Shown: in pieces, positions 1-7,297 of the stretch
How the letters are laid out: each line of letters starts with the position of its first letter
How positions within the stretch are numbered: the first letter of the stretch is position 1
The notes under the pieces: generated by a model
What the model was told of the DNA's origin: nothing
What the model saw: only the letters and a program-made list of their open reading frames with translations
The model's database searches: none
Assembly: GCA_035258605.1 (NCBI GenBank)
Contig: DATFXD010000301.1
Span: 1-20,385 of the forward strand
Source: AWTP1-13 sp035258605
Lineage (GTDB): Bacteria > Pseudomonadota > Alphaproteobacteria > Rhizobiales > Hyphomicrobiaceae
DNA: 20,385 nt
Direction of reading: 5' to 3'
Translations under genes and position numbers: made by a program

Positions 1-762
1 GGCTGCTGCCGCCGGCGACCTCGCCGGTATCGGATGCGACGGCCATCGCCGCCAAAACGCAGCTCGCTCGAGACGATCTAGCCCTGTGCAGCCACGCACC
101 GTCGAGACGGTGAGATGGCTGCCATGTGAGCGTCGATCGCAACCGGCAGGCATGCTGCGCCTCGCTGCCAGGCGGCTCTAGGACGCTTGGCAGGAGCCGC
201 TCTCGATCTCGACAAGGCGCCGCGCCGGGGCTCAAGCAAAGGTGCGCGCCGGCGTGGTGCCGGCAGACTGGCATAGCCATAATGGCGACAGCCGCTGTCG
301 CGCGAGAGCCAGCGCGTCAGACGCCGATGGCAGATCCCTAGGCTGGAGGGATTGAGGCGGCGACGGCCGACCCCAGGGACTTGCTCCGCCGCGCTGCCGC
401 AAAAAGCCGGCTCGCGTGGCGCAGATCCTCCACCAAACGCTGTTTCAGGAAATGCCGATCGGTCCGGCCGTTACCTTTTTCCCACAACCGATAATCTCCA
501 GCATCCTTCCACAAGGGGATGCCCCACGTTCCCTTGACGTTGGCGCCCACTCGAACACAATGATCGGGTTCATACGCAGGCTCCCTGAGGGATTACAGAG
601 GTTTGCGGCTCCTCTACCAACTTTGGGAGGATGCCTGCTTGCGGGGTTTTTTTGGATGCCTGCACAGCAGCGAGCGGGGTAAGGCAAATGACGCGTAAGG
701 CATGCGATTTTCGCCAGCACTCCTACGGTGCCGAGCTTGAGAACCGGCCTCCGGAACCGCCA
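1..762. other. Left-edge stretch with no confident gene
   Basis: No reading frame here has a convincing protein on either strand. The plus-strand frames give Arg-, Ala- and Pro-rich translations typical of non-coding GC-rich DNA. Two weak hints exist at the edge. A plus frame stays open from the window start to a TGA at 111-113, and a minus-strand ATG at 46-44 opens a frame running off the left end. Neither can be decided from so few codons. A 10-base direct repeat occurs at 629-638 and 654-663, flanking a run of seven T. The only protein-like stretch is the possible remnant at 338-573, listed separately. Confidence 0.5.
338..573 (-). pseudogene. Possible frameshifted small gene remnant
   Basis: On the minus strand an ATG at 573-571 is preceded by an AGGGAG ribosome-binding-like sequence and begins MNPIIVFEW. 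Around position 548 this frame turns into a Ser/Arg/Gly-rich tail ending near 445. The overlapping frame (GTG at 550, stop at 338) instead continues with a balanced, protein-like composition that includes GTWGIPLWKDAGDYRLW. Joining the two frames near 548 would give one product of about 79 residues. I recognise no family. It could be a decayed gene, an intact gene with a sequencing error, or chance. The evidence is only the composition and the ribosome-binding site. Confidence 0.3.
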
Positions 763-1143
763 ATGACCAACATCGTCGACATCAACGATCGACTTCCGCT
801 TCACTTGGACATGGTGGTCTCGCAGTTTTTAGCCCAGGCGGTCGACGGCTCGCGCAAGGCTGGTGCATCAGAGCATCGGATTTTCAAGCGCATGGCCGAG
901 CTCGCTGCCACTGTCTTGGAAGATCCGATGCGGCCAGACCTGTCACCGGAAGGTCCCGAGGAAGCCTTGCATTTCTTCAAGATCCTTGCGCCTTCGTTCC
1001 TTGACCTGGGCTTGACACCTGCACATATGGCCGCGGTGCTCCGCTATTTTGCCGCCGCGATGACGGGTGAAATCGAAGCCAAAGGCATGATCGAAGAGGC
1101 CAAGGCGCAAATTGTGGCCAACCGGGCTGCACAGCGTGCGTGA
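763..1143 (+). CDS. Small hypothetical protein, 126 aa
   Basis: I do not recognise this protein. It is predicted to be soluble and mostly helical, with acidic and basic residues mixed through it and no signal peptide or membrane segment. The middle contains a DLSPEGPEEALHFFKILAPS stretch, and the C-terminus is a charged Ala/Glu/Lys helix ending in RAAQRA. I chose the ATG at 763 (MTNIVDIND) because the protein-like composition starts there. A competing in-frame ATG at 688 has a better Shine-Dalgarno (GTAAGG), but the 25 extra residues it adds look random. The gene stands alone and converges with kynureninase, 298 bases away. No function can be inferred from context. Confidence 0.6.
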   Translation: MTNIVDINDRLPLHLDMVVSQFLAQAVDGSRKAGASEHRIFKRMAELAATVLEDPMRPDLSPEGPEEALHFFKILAPSFLDLGLTPAHMAAVLRYFAAAMTGEIEAKGMIEEAKAQIVANRAAQRA

Positions 1144-1309
1144 TCGCCGTAGCGGTGGATGACAGGATCCGCTGCCGAACCGCCGCTGCGGAGGGTCGAT
1201 CGCAGCTGGGGCCTCGAGCAGCGTTGATCCGATGCGCGCGGCGGGTCCTCGCCACCCGTGATCTCGATCGGCGATCGTCGCACTCTCGTGTGGCCGCGGG
1301 TTTCATCGC

Positions 1310-1324
1310 CGCGCCATCGGCGCG
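1310..1324. repeat. Short perfect hairpin between convergent genes
   Basis: A perfect 6-bp inverted repeat, CGCGCC-ATC-GGCGCG, lies in the 298-base gap between the small hypothetical gene and kynureninase. It has no adjoining T-run on either strand. It could contribute to bidirectional termination, but such GC-rich hairpins also arise by chance. Confidence 0.3.
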
Positions 1325-1426
1325 AAATCCGTTCGTCGCGGGGTAACGGTCGGGTTGGGTGGCCGCAGCACGCGCGCCGAAAGCGGGCGGCCTCAACTTA
1401 CGGACCCAAGCTTGCGGCCATGCCAG

Positions 1427-1441
1427 CCGCTCCGCGAGCGG
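1427..1441 (-). terminator. Hairpin directly behind the kynureninase stop
   Basis: A perfect 6-bp stem with a three-base loop (CCGCTC-CGC-GAGCGG) begins immediately after the kynureninase stop codon (TAG at 1444-1442, minus strand). The position suits a terminator or a 3'-end stabilising structure. There is no U-tract after it, so it is not a canonical intrinsic terminator. Confidence 0.3.
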
Positions 1442-2674
1442 CTAAGTCACGACGCCTGCTGCCGGCAACGGCGCGGCCTGCCAGCTGCCCGATCGCAGGA
1501 TGTTTTCGAGCGCGCCCACCGCATCCCAGATATCCTGATGTCTGATGTACAGCGCCCCAAAACCAAAGCGCATCACGTCCGGGGTGCGAAAGTCGCCGAT
1601 CACGCCCTGCGCGATGAGGGCGTGCATGATCTGGTAGGCAAAGGGATGCGTCAGCGCGACGTGACTGCCGCGCTGACTGGCGGCGCGTCTGGACGCGAGC
1701 CGGCAGCCAAGCGGCGCCAATCGCTCGTCAAACAGGCGGACCATGAGATCGCCGAGGGCGCGCCCCTTGTTTTCCACCGCATGCATGGACAGGTCGCTCA
1801 AGGCATCAACAGCGGCCTCGAGGGCCGCAGTTGAGAGCACTTGCGGTGTCGAACACAGCATCGCGCGGATGCCGTCAGCGCGCACGAAGGCCTCGCCAAA
1901 ATCGAAGGGAGCGGCATGACCGAACCAGCCAGTCAGGGGCTGCTCGAGCCGCTCAAGGTGCCGGTCGGCCACGTACACATGCGATGGCGCCCCGGGGCCG
2001 CCACTCAGGAACTTGTAGCCGCATCCGACGGCGAAATCGGCACCATCCTGGTCGAGCTGCAAGGCGACGGCACCCGTGCTGTGCGCGAGGTCCCAGACGG
2101 TGAGCGCACCTTGGCCGTGGACGGCGGCGCTGATCGCCGCCATGTCTTGGAGGTCGGCGGTGCGGTAGTTGATGTGGGAAAGCTGGACCACCGCCGTAGT
2201 CTGGTCGACGGCATCGGCGATCTCGGCGGCCGCCACATAGCGGACGGTCATGCCCATCAGGCGCGCGACACTGTCGACAATGTGGTTGTCGGATGGAAAA
2301 TTGCCGCGCTCGGCCACAATCGTGTTGCGGCCTGGCCGTAAGCGCGCGGCCGCGACCAGCGATTTGAACAGATTGACCGAGACGGTGTCGGCGACGATCA
2401 CCTGATGCGGTGCGGCTCCCAACAGCGGCGCGAGCTTGCGTCCGAGACGCAGCGCCAAGTCATACCATCCGGCCGCGTTCCAAGAGCCGATGAGACCGCG
2501 ACCCCATTCGTCCTCGATCACACCCAGCAGGCGCTCGGCGACGCCCTTGGGCACCGGCCCCAGCGAGTTGCCGTCGAGGTAAATCACACCCTCGGGCAAC
2601 AGGAACCGTTCGCGGTGCGGTGCCAGCTCATCGTAGCAATCGAGTTTGACGCACTCCGCGCGCGTCAGCGGCAT
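1442..2674 (-). CDS. kynU: Kynureninase
   Basis: This PLP enzyme cleaves L-kynurenine to anthranilate and alanine (and 3-hydroxykynurenine to 3-hydroxyanthranilate) in tryptophan catabolism, in the cytoplasm. From the chosen start the protein has 410 residues, the usual family length. Visible landmarks are YLDGNSLGP (32-40), NFPSDNH around the cofactor phosphate site (125-131), WDLAHS (194-199) and GCGYKFLSGGPGAP (217-230), where K221 is the expected Schiff-base lysine. RFGFGALYIRH is near the C-terminus. The ATG at 2674 is preceded by GGAGG at correct spacing; an upstream in-frame codon at 2707 lacks such a site. No kynA or kynB partner lies in the window, so tryptophan degradation may be completed elsewhere. 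The nearest same-strand gene is a small membrane protein 158 bases upstream. Confidence 0.95.
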   Translation of the reverse strand: MPLTRAECVKLDCYDELAPHRERFLLPEGVIYLDGNSLGPVPKGVAERLLGVIEDEWGRGLIGSWNAAGWYDLALRLGRKLAPLLGAAPHQVIVADTVSVNLFKSLVAAARLRPGRNTIVAERGNFPSDNHIVDSVARLMGMTVRYVAAAEIADAVDQTTAVVQLSHINYRTADLQDMAAISAAVHGQGALTVWDLAHSTGAVALQLDQDGADFAVGCGYKFLSGGPGAPSHVYVADRHLERLEQPLTGWFGHAAPFDFGEAFVRADGIRAMLCSTPQVLSTAALEAAVDALSDLSMHAVENKGRALGDLMVRLFDERLAPLGCRLASRRAASQRGSHVALTHPFAYQIMHALIAQGVIGDFRTPDVMRFGFGALYIRHQDIWDAVGALENILRSGSWQAAPLPAAGVVT

Positions 2675-2832
2675 GGGACCTCCGGCAGAGTGGGCGTTGC
2701 GGACCATCGACGAAAGAGCTCACTCAACCCTTGCTGGCGCCGACCTGCAAGCTCCAAATCGCCGCCGGACGATCCGGGCTGCGCAGCGCCCGCGCTGTTG
2801 GCAGCCGTCGGCATTGCCGGCACGGGAACCGC

Positions 2833-3186
2833 TTATCCCTTGGCGCTTGGGGGCCTTGCGCGCGCGGCCGGTGGCGGAGATCGGAAGGGATGGCCAGCCA
2901 GCTTGATGGCGCCCAAAACTAGCAACAGCAAGACTGCCGGCGGCAGCAGGACAATAAGCACGACGGTCCCGAGCTGCTGTTTGCCGGCGATGCGGCCGCC
3001 GGCCCCACCGCGCATGGCCTGGTCGAGCGGTGCTGCTGGCCCCGAGTCCCCGACCAACGCCCCCTCAGCAGTCCGAGGCGCGGGCGTGGGTAAGGTTTGT
3101 ACCAGCATCAGCGTCGCCAGCATCACCCAAACCGCGGTGGCAACGGCCCATCCCCCCAACAGCCAACGGGACCAAAGTGTGGTCAT
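2833..3186 (-). CDS. Small two-helix membrane protein, hypothetical
   Basis: The product has 117 residues and two clear hydrophobic helices, about 7-30 (Trp-rich, starting LWSRWLLGGW) and about 72-97 (VLIVLLPPAVLLLLVLGAI). A Pro/Gly/Ala-rich linker of some 40 residues lies between them, followed by a short basic, Pro-rich tail. This looks like an inner-membrane hairpin protein. Similar small two-helix proteins with a double Pro in the second helix are common and uncharacterised in alphaproteobacteria (from memory). I chose the ATG at 3186; an in-frame GTG at 3210 would add eight residues, and neither start has a good ribosome-binding site. It lies upstream of kynureninase on the same strand, but the 158-base gap makes an operon uncertain. 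No function is proposed. Confidence 0.55.
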   Translation of the reverse strand: MTTLWSRWLLGGWAVATAVWVMLATLMLVQTLPTPAPRTAEGALVGDSGPAAPLDQAMRGGAGGRIAGKQQLGTVVLIVLLPPAVLLLLVLGAIKLAGHPFRSPPPAARARPPSAKG

Positions 3187-3597
3187 GACGCCGATCCGAT
3201 TGCGAGCCACTTTGCATTAGGTGTTGCGCACTCGATGCTCCCCAGCCATCGGCACAACTACTGAAATTGCCGTCGTCGGCCGGTAGCACCGGAGCCCGTC
3301 GGCAGGGCATTGGCCGAGGCGACGGTAGCCCCCGCGTTGCCACCAGACGACGGGCGGCGCGTGGCTGTTGCGGCGCCGGCATCTCTAAGGCAACGCTTGC
3401 CGTCGCGGATGATCCTCATGCTGGGCACGCCGAACCCGTCATGGGGTTGCTGCGATCCGACCGTTGGCGAGGCGGCCGCGACAGCAGCCCTCGTCTGGTC
3501 CCCTCCAGGCTTGTCCACACCGGTGGCTTGGCGCATGATCCGGGCGACGCAATGCCCGAAGCGACGCGTGGCGCGAGGATCCTAAGGGAGTAACCGA
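3187..3597. other. Gene-free intergenic stretch
   Basis: This stretch separates a leftward gene from a rightward gene and so should hold both promoters. Translations in all frames are low-complexity Arg/Ala/Pro-rich shadows. I see no convincing sigma-70 boxes, no long inverted repeat and no RNA gene. The last bases carry an AAGGGAG ribosome-binding site for the binding protein that starts at 3598. Confidence 0.5.
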
Positions 3598-4857
3598 ATG
3601 TCGGGACATCACGGTGGATACGCATGGTCGCGCCGCAGGGTGCTGGCCGGCGGGGCAGCGCTCGGTATGTTTCCTTCGACGCGAGCGATGGCGCAATCGC
3701 CGGAGCCACTTCGGATCGGTTTTCTCACGGTTAGAACTGGTCCGCTTGCCGCCGGCGGCAAGCAGCAGGAGGAGGGTGCTGCGCTTTTTCTCAAGGAGCG
3801 CAACGGTCTTATCGCGGGGCGCAAGGTCGAACTGATCACTCAGGATACGGCCGGCAATCCGGCCCTTGCCAAGACCAAGACCCAGGAGCTGGTCGAGCGC
3901 CACAAGGTGGCGGTGACGATTGGGCCGCTGGCCACCAACGAGGCTTTGGCCATCGATGGGTACATCCGTGAAACCAAAGTGCCGTTGATCACCACGACCT
4001 CGGCGGCCACGGTCGATCTGAAAAGCCACGCCGTGAACCCTTGGGTCTTGCACGCCTTTGGTACCGCACCGCAGGTAACCTATCCGCTGGGAGACTACGC
4101 CGCCAAGACGCTTGGTTATAAGCGGATGGCGATCGTCGCGGAGGATTTTACCTATGGCCACGAGGGTGCAGGCGGGTTCCAGCTGGCGTTCGAGGCGGCG
4201 GGTGGCCGGATCGTGCAAAAGCTCTGGCCGCCGCTCAATGCCATGGACTACGTTCCCTTCCTGGCCCAGATCAAACGTGATGTAGACGCCATCTATATGG
4301 GCTTTGCGGGTAGCAATCCGCTGCGGTTCCTCAAGCAATTCAGCGATGTCGGGCTGAAAGTCGGCGTGCTCGGCAATACCACCAGTACCGACGAGGGCAT
4401 TCTCAAGCTGATGGGCGAGGAGGCGGTCGGCACGTATTCGGCGGGCTGGTACGCTGCCGGTCTTGAGACGGCGGACAATCGACAATTCGTCGCTGGCATC
4501 AACGCCGACTTCAAGCACGATCCGGGCTTTTATACCGCCGGGCCCTACACCGCTCTCTTGATTATCGAGGAGGCTCTGAAGACCACGGGTGGCAGCGACG
4601 ATGCGGAAGGGTTCCTTAAAGCCATGCACGAGGTGCGCTTGAATCGCGGACCGATCGGCCCGGTGCGTCTCGACGAATACGGGACGCCGGTGCTCGATAT
4701 CTACATTCGCCAGGTGACGCGGCAGAACGGAAAGCTCAACAACACGATTTTAAAGACCTATCCTCAGGTGAGCCAATTCTGGACCTATGATCCGGCCAAG
4801 TTTGTCACGCAACCGGTTTTCTCGCGCGATTTTCCCCCGAGCAAGTATCTGGAATAG
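3598..4857 (+). CDS. Branched-chain amino-acid-type ABC substrate-binding protein
   Basis: This is a periplasmic binding protein of the LivK-like class (Peripla_BP_6 fold), 419 residues, typical for the family. The N-terminus has a twin-arginine-type signal (SRRRVL at 11-16, hydrophobic stretch to about 25, likely cleavage after AMA at 32). The mature protein opens with LRIGFLTVRTGPLAAGG, the usual first strand and loop of this fold. Later it has ITQDTAGNPALAKTKTQELV and VAVTIGPLATNEALA, the expected ligand-cleft region. The ATG at 3598 follows AAGGGAG. No permease or ATPase genes of the Liv type adjoin it, so it is an orphan component that would have to use a transporter encoded elsewhere. 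Family members bind amino acids, amides, urea or aromatic acids, and the ligand cannot be read from sequence. Confidence 0.9.
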   Translation: MSGHHGGYAWSRRRVLAGGAALGMFPSTRAMAQSPEPLRIGFLTVRTGPLAAGGKQQEEGAALFLKERNGLIAGRKVELITQDTAGNPALAKTKTQELVERHKVAVTIGPLATNEALAIDGYIRETKVPLITTTSAATVDLKSHAVNPWVLHAFGTAPQVTYPLGDYAAKTLGYKRMAIVAEDFTYGHEGAGGFQLAFEAAGGRIVQKLWPPLNAMDYVPFLAQIKRDVDAIYMGFAGSNPLRFLKQFSDVGLKVGVLGNTTSTDEGILKLMGEEAVGTYSAGWYAAGLETADNRQFVAGINADFKHDPGFYTAGPYTALLIIEEALKTTGGSDDAEGFLKAMHEVRLNRGPIGPVRLDEYGTPVLDIYIRQVTRQNGKLNNTILKTYPQVSQFWTYDPAKFVTQPVFSRDFPPSKYLE

Positions 4858-5126
4858 CGCGGCACACCGCCAACGTCGCCATCAGATCACGACGGGCAGC
4901 GGGTCCCGGCTCGGTCTGATCGCGCCGATAGGTTGATTGAGGCTGTGCTCACCGCCCGGGTTCGATCGCCACATTTCCCTGCCACCGCAGCGGTGCAAGG
5001 TCGCACAGCCCGGGCCGTTGCACGCCGGTAGAGACCGCCTGCTTCGATGGCGCCAGCGGATTGGCCCGCGAGACGGGACGCCGCGCAATCGGCCCTGGAC
5101 GGTCGTTGCAGGCAACCGTTGCAGCC

Positions 5127-6032
5127 TCAGTTTGGCCCATACTTGATTGCGATTTTTCGCAGCTCGGCAATGACGAGCTTCACCGAAGGCGACAGGTCGG
5201 CGTGTCTGCGGCTGATGATGCCGGCCTCGCGACGAAACTGCAGCGCTTCGTGATCTAGCGCCACCACCCCGTGCGCCTCCCCCTGCGTCAAGATTTGCGT
5301 GGTGGTGAGCCCAAGGCAGTCTGTCATTCTGAGCGCGGCGAGCGTCAGGGACAGCGAATCGGTCTCGACCGCAATGCGTGGCTCGGGCATTGCCGCCTGC
5401 ACGAAGGCGCGGATCAACCTTTGCCGCACCAGCTCCTGCCGTCCCGGCAGGATCCAGTGGTGCGCCGCATAATCGGCGAGCGTTCGCTCCCGCTTGCGCA
5501 CAAGCGGGTGCTCCCGGCGCGCGACGACCCTGATGATGTCGCTGCTCAAGCGCATGAAACGCAAGTCGGGGTCGACCCTGTTGTCGGGCAGTGCCCCGAT
5601 CACCGCATCGAGTTCGCCCAAGCGCAGGCGCCCAATCAAGCGATCGGGAAATCCGGCATCGACGGTGAAGCGCACGTTGGGGTGTCGCTGCAGCATGCGC
5701 GCGATCGACTCGGGAAGATGCCGGCTTAACCACGACGGCCCAGCGCCGATGCGGGCATGGCCCATTTTGCCGCCGGCGATGCCGATCACCTCCGAGCGTG
5801 CGTCTGCCAATTGCGTCTCAATGAGCTTGACGTGCCGCAGCAGCGCGCGCCCGGATTCCGTCAGCTCGATGCCGCGACCGCGGCGATGATAGAGTTTGGC
5901 GCCGAGCTCGTGCTGCAGGCGATGCATGCTCTTTGAAAGCCCGGGCTGGGTCATGTTCATGGCGTCCGCCGCGTGGCTCAAGTTGAGCCGTTCGGCCGCC
6001 GCGAGGAAAAGCTGTAGCTGGCGATAGTCCAT
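5127..6032 (-). CDS. LysR-family transcriptional regulator
   Basis: A 301-residue regulator with the standard LysR layout. The N-terminal winged helix-turn-helix spans about 1-60 (MDYRQLQLFLAAAERLNLSH, then AADAMNMTQPGLSKSMHRLQ, then GRGIELTESGRALL). A linker helix and a C-terminal periplasmic-binding-like effector domain (about 90-295) follow. The ATG at 6032 is preferred over a TTG four codons upstream because LysR proteins usually begin a few residues before the first helix. The gene is transcribed away from the transporter-sulfatase operon and shares a 182-base intergenic region with it. That is the classic arrangement for a LysR activator of the neighbouring operon, usually with autorepression. 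The effector is unknown; an imported organosulfate or its desulfated product is a natural guess. Confidence 0.92.
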   Translation of the reverse strand: MDYRQLQLFLAAAERLNLSHAADAMNMTQPGLSKSMHRLQHELGAKLYHRRGRGIELTESGRALLRHVKLIETQLADARSEVIGIAGGKMGHARIGAGPSWLSRHLPESIARMLQRHPNVRFTVDAGFPDRLIGRLRLGELDAVIGALPDNRVDPDLRFMRLSSDIIRVVARREHPLVRKRERTLADYAAHHWILPGRQELVRQRLIRAFVQAAMPEPRIAVETDSLSLTLAALRMTDCLGLTTTQILTQGEAHGVVALDHEALQFRREAGIISRRHADLSPSVKLVIAELRKIAIKYGPN

Positions 6033-6214
6033 TCTATGTCCCAACAGTCATGATTTCGCATACTTTGCGGCAATTGCGGCTATGGTTCAACGGCGCGACG
6101 GTGTCGGTGGTCTGCCAGCGCCGGTCGCCCGCCTCCTGGCCGCCGCGTCACCGCCGGCGTCGGGATAGCACGCACCCAAGGCCGGGCCCGCAAGCGGCGC
6201 CCAGGGAGAGAAAA
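6033..6214. promoter_or_regulatory. Divergent control region between LysR gene and sulfatase operon
   Basis: The two divergent promoters must lie here. The clearest structure is a tandem repeat of TTGCGGC at 6065-6071 and 6074-6080, separated by AA. It contains an 8-bp palindrome, GCAATTGC (6070-6077), and the near-palindrome TTGCGGCAA (6065-6073). A TATGGT hexamer at 6081-6086 could be a -10 box for the operon, but no good -35 lies at the right distance. The repeat sits 33-48 bases from the LysR start codon, a suitable place for a LysR-type site. This is position-based inference, not a match to a known operator. GGGAGAG just before 6215 is the ribosome-binding site of the first operon gene. 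Confidence 0.45.
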
Positions 6215-7270
6215 ATGCCAATTGCGCGACGATCCATGATCAAGGGCGTGGTGGCCAGCTGCGCCGTCACGCTCCTGCGCCGCCAAGCCAAGGCCCAGGC
6301 GGCCGGGCCCGAGGATGCCGCCCAGATCGACCTGGAGAAGGCCAAGGCAGAGGGAAAGGTGGTTCTCTACACGAGCCTCGACACGCAGATCGTCGATGCC
6401 ATCAATGCCCCCTTCACCCAGAAATATGGCATCGCGGTACAATACTTCCGCGGCGGCTCCAGCGACGTCACATCCAAGGTGCTGGCCGAGGCCGATGCGG
6501 GACGGCCGCAGGCCGATGTGGTCGACGCTTCGGATCTGGCGGCATTGTTGCTGATGAAGGAGCGCAAGCTTCTGAAGCCGTTCAAGTCCGCGGCCGCGGC
6601 GGCGGTCGCTAGCAACCTTCGCGATCCAGACAGCACCTGGATTACCGATCGGCTCACGCAGGCCGTGATCCAGTACAACAGCAAGGAGCTCGGATCGGCC
6701 CCCCCGAAGACCTGGGCGGACCTCGGCAAGGCCGCGCTCAACGGCCGCCTCGTCTATTTCTCCAGTGCCAATGGCGATGGTGCACCGCGCATCTATACGC
6801 TTGCCAAGCATCTGGGTTGGGATGTGGTCAAGGCAATGGCGGCGACGAAACCGCTGCGCGTGCAAACCCCGCAGATCATCACCCAGGTGCTGGAGCGCGG
6901 TGAACGGATCGCTGGTTTTTTGCAGAACGACAACATCGCCTGGCGTTCCAAGCGGCAAGGCAAGCCGACCGACTACCTGTTCCCGGCCGAGGGCGTGCCA
7001 ACCGAGATCGGGGCATGCGGCCTGTTGGCAAGCTCGCCGCGGCCGCACGCGGCCGCGCTCTACCACGAATGGTGGATGGGCCCCGAGGGCCAAGCGCTCC
7101 TGGTCAAGGGCGGTAAGTACTCCAGTCGCACCGACGTTGCGCCACCCGAGGGCAGTACGCCGCTATCAGAACTCAAGCTGTTGATGCTCGACTACGCCGA
7201 GTACAAGCGCGACAAAACCAAGATCCTCGATCAAATCGCCGACATCTTCGGCGGTGAGTGGGGCAACTAG
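6215..7270 (+). CDS. ABC substrate-binding protein, ferric-iron family
   Basis: This is a periplasmic binding protein of the Fe(III)/thiamine/AfuA-like group, 351 residues. The signal has a twin-arginine look (ARRSMIKG at 4-11) with likely cleavage around AKAQA. The mature part begins with GKVVLYTSLDTQIVDAINAP and continues FTQKYGIAVQYFRGGSSDV, the usual opening of the family. The ATG at 6215 follows GGGAGAG; an in-frame ATG at 6050 would add a basic, non-signal extension. It is the first gene of an operon with a permease and ATPase of the same transporter family and two sulfatases. I find no adjacent Tyr-Tyr pair of the kind that binds iron in FbpA-like proteins. With the sulfatase context, this makes an organic anion a likelier ligand than iron, although other iron-binding modes exist. 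Confidence 0.9.
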   Translation: MPIARRSMIKGVVASCAVTLLRRQAKAQAAGPEDAAQIDLEKAKAEGKVVLYTSLDTQIVDAINAPFTQKYGIAVQYFRGGSSDVTSKVLAEADAGRPQADVVDASDLAALLLMKERKLLKPFKSAAAAAVASNLRDPDSTWITDRLTQAVIQYNSKELGSAPPKTWADLGKAALNGRLVYFSSANGDGAPRIYTLAKHLGWDVVKAMAATKPLRVQTPQIITQVLERGERIAGFLQNDNIAWRSKRQGKPTDYLFPAEGVPTEIGACGLLASSPRPHAAALYHEWWMGPEGQALLVKGGKYSSRTDVAPPEGSTPLSELKLLMLDYAEYKRDKTKILDQIADIFGGEWGN

Positions 7271-7297
7271 CCGGACCGGGCATCACAGGACAGGACC

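Noticed and set aside
640..655. Run of seven T after GGGG, considered as a terminator
   Set aside because: No inverted repeat precedes it on either strand, and no gene ends just before it.
3439..4629. A 396-codon minus-strand open frame opposite the LivK-like protein
   Set aside because: The plus-strand protein has a signal peptide and family landmarks. The minus-strand translation has none, so it is a shadow.
4953..4975. tRNA-like GGTTCGAT string in the convergent gap
   Set aside because: The bases around it do not form a T-arm stem, and no acceptor, D or anticodon arms are found upstream.
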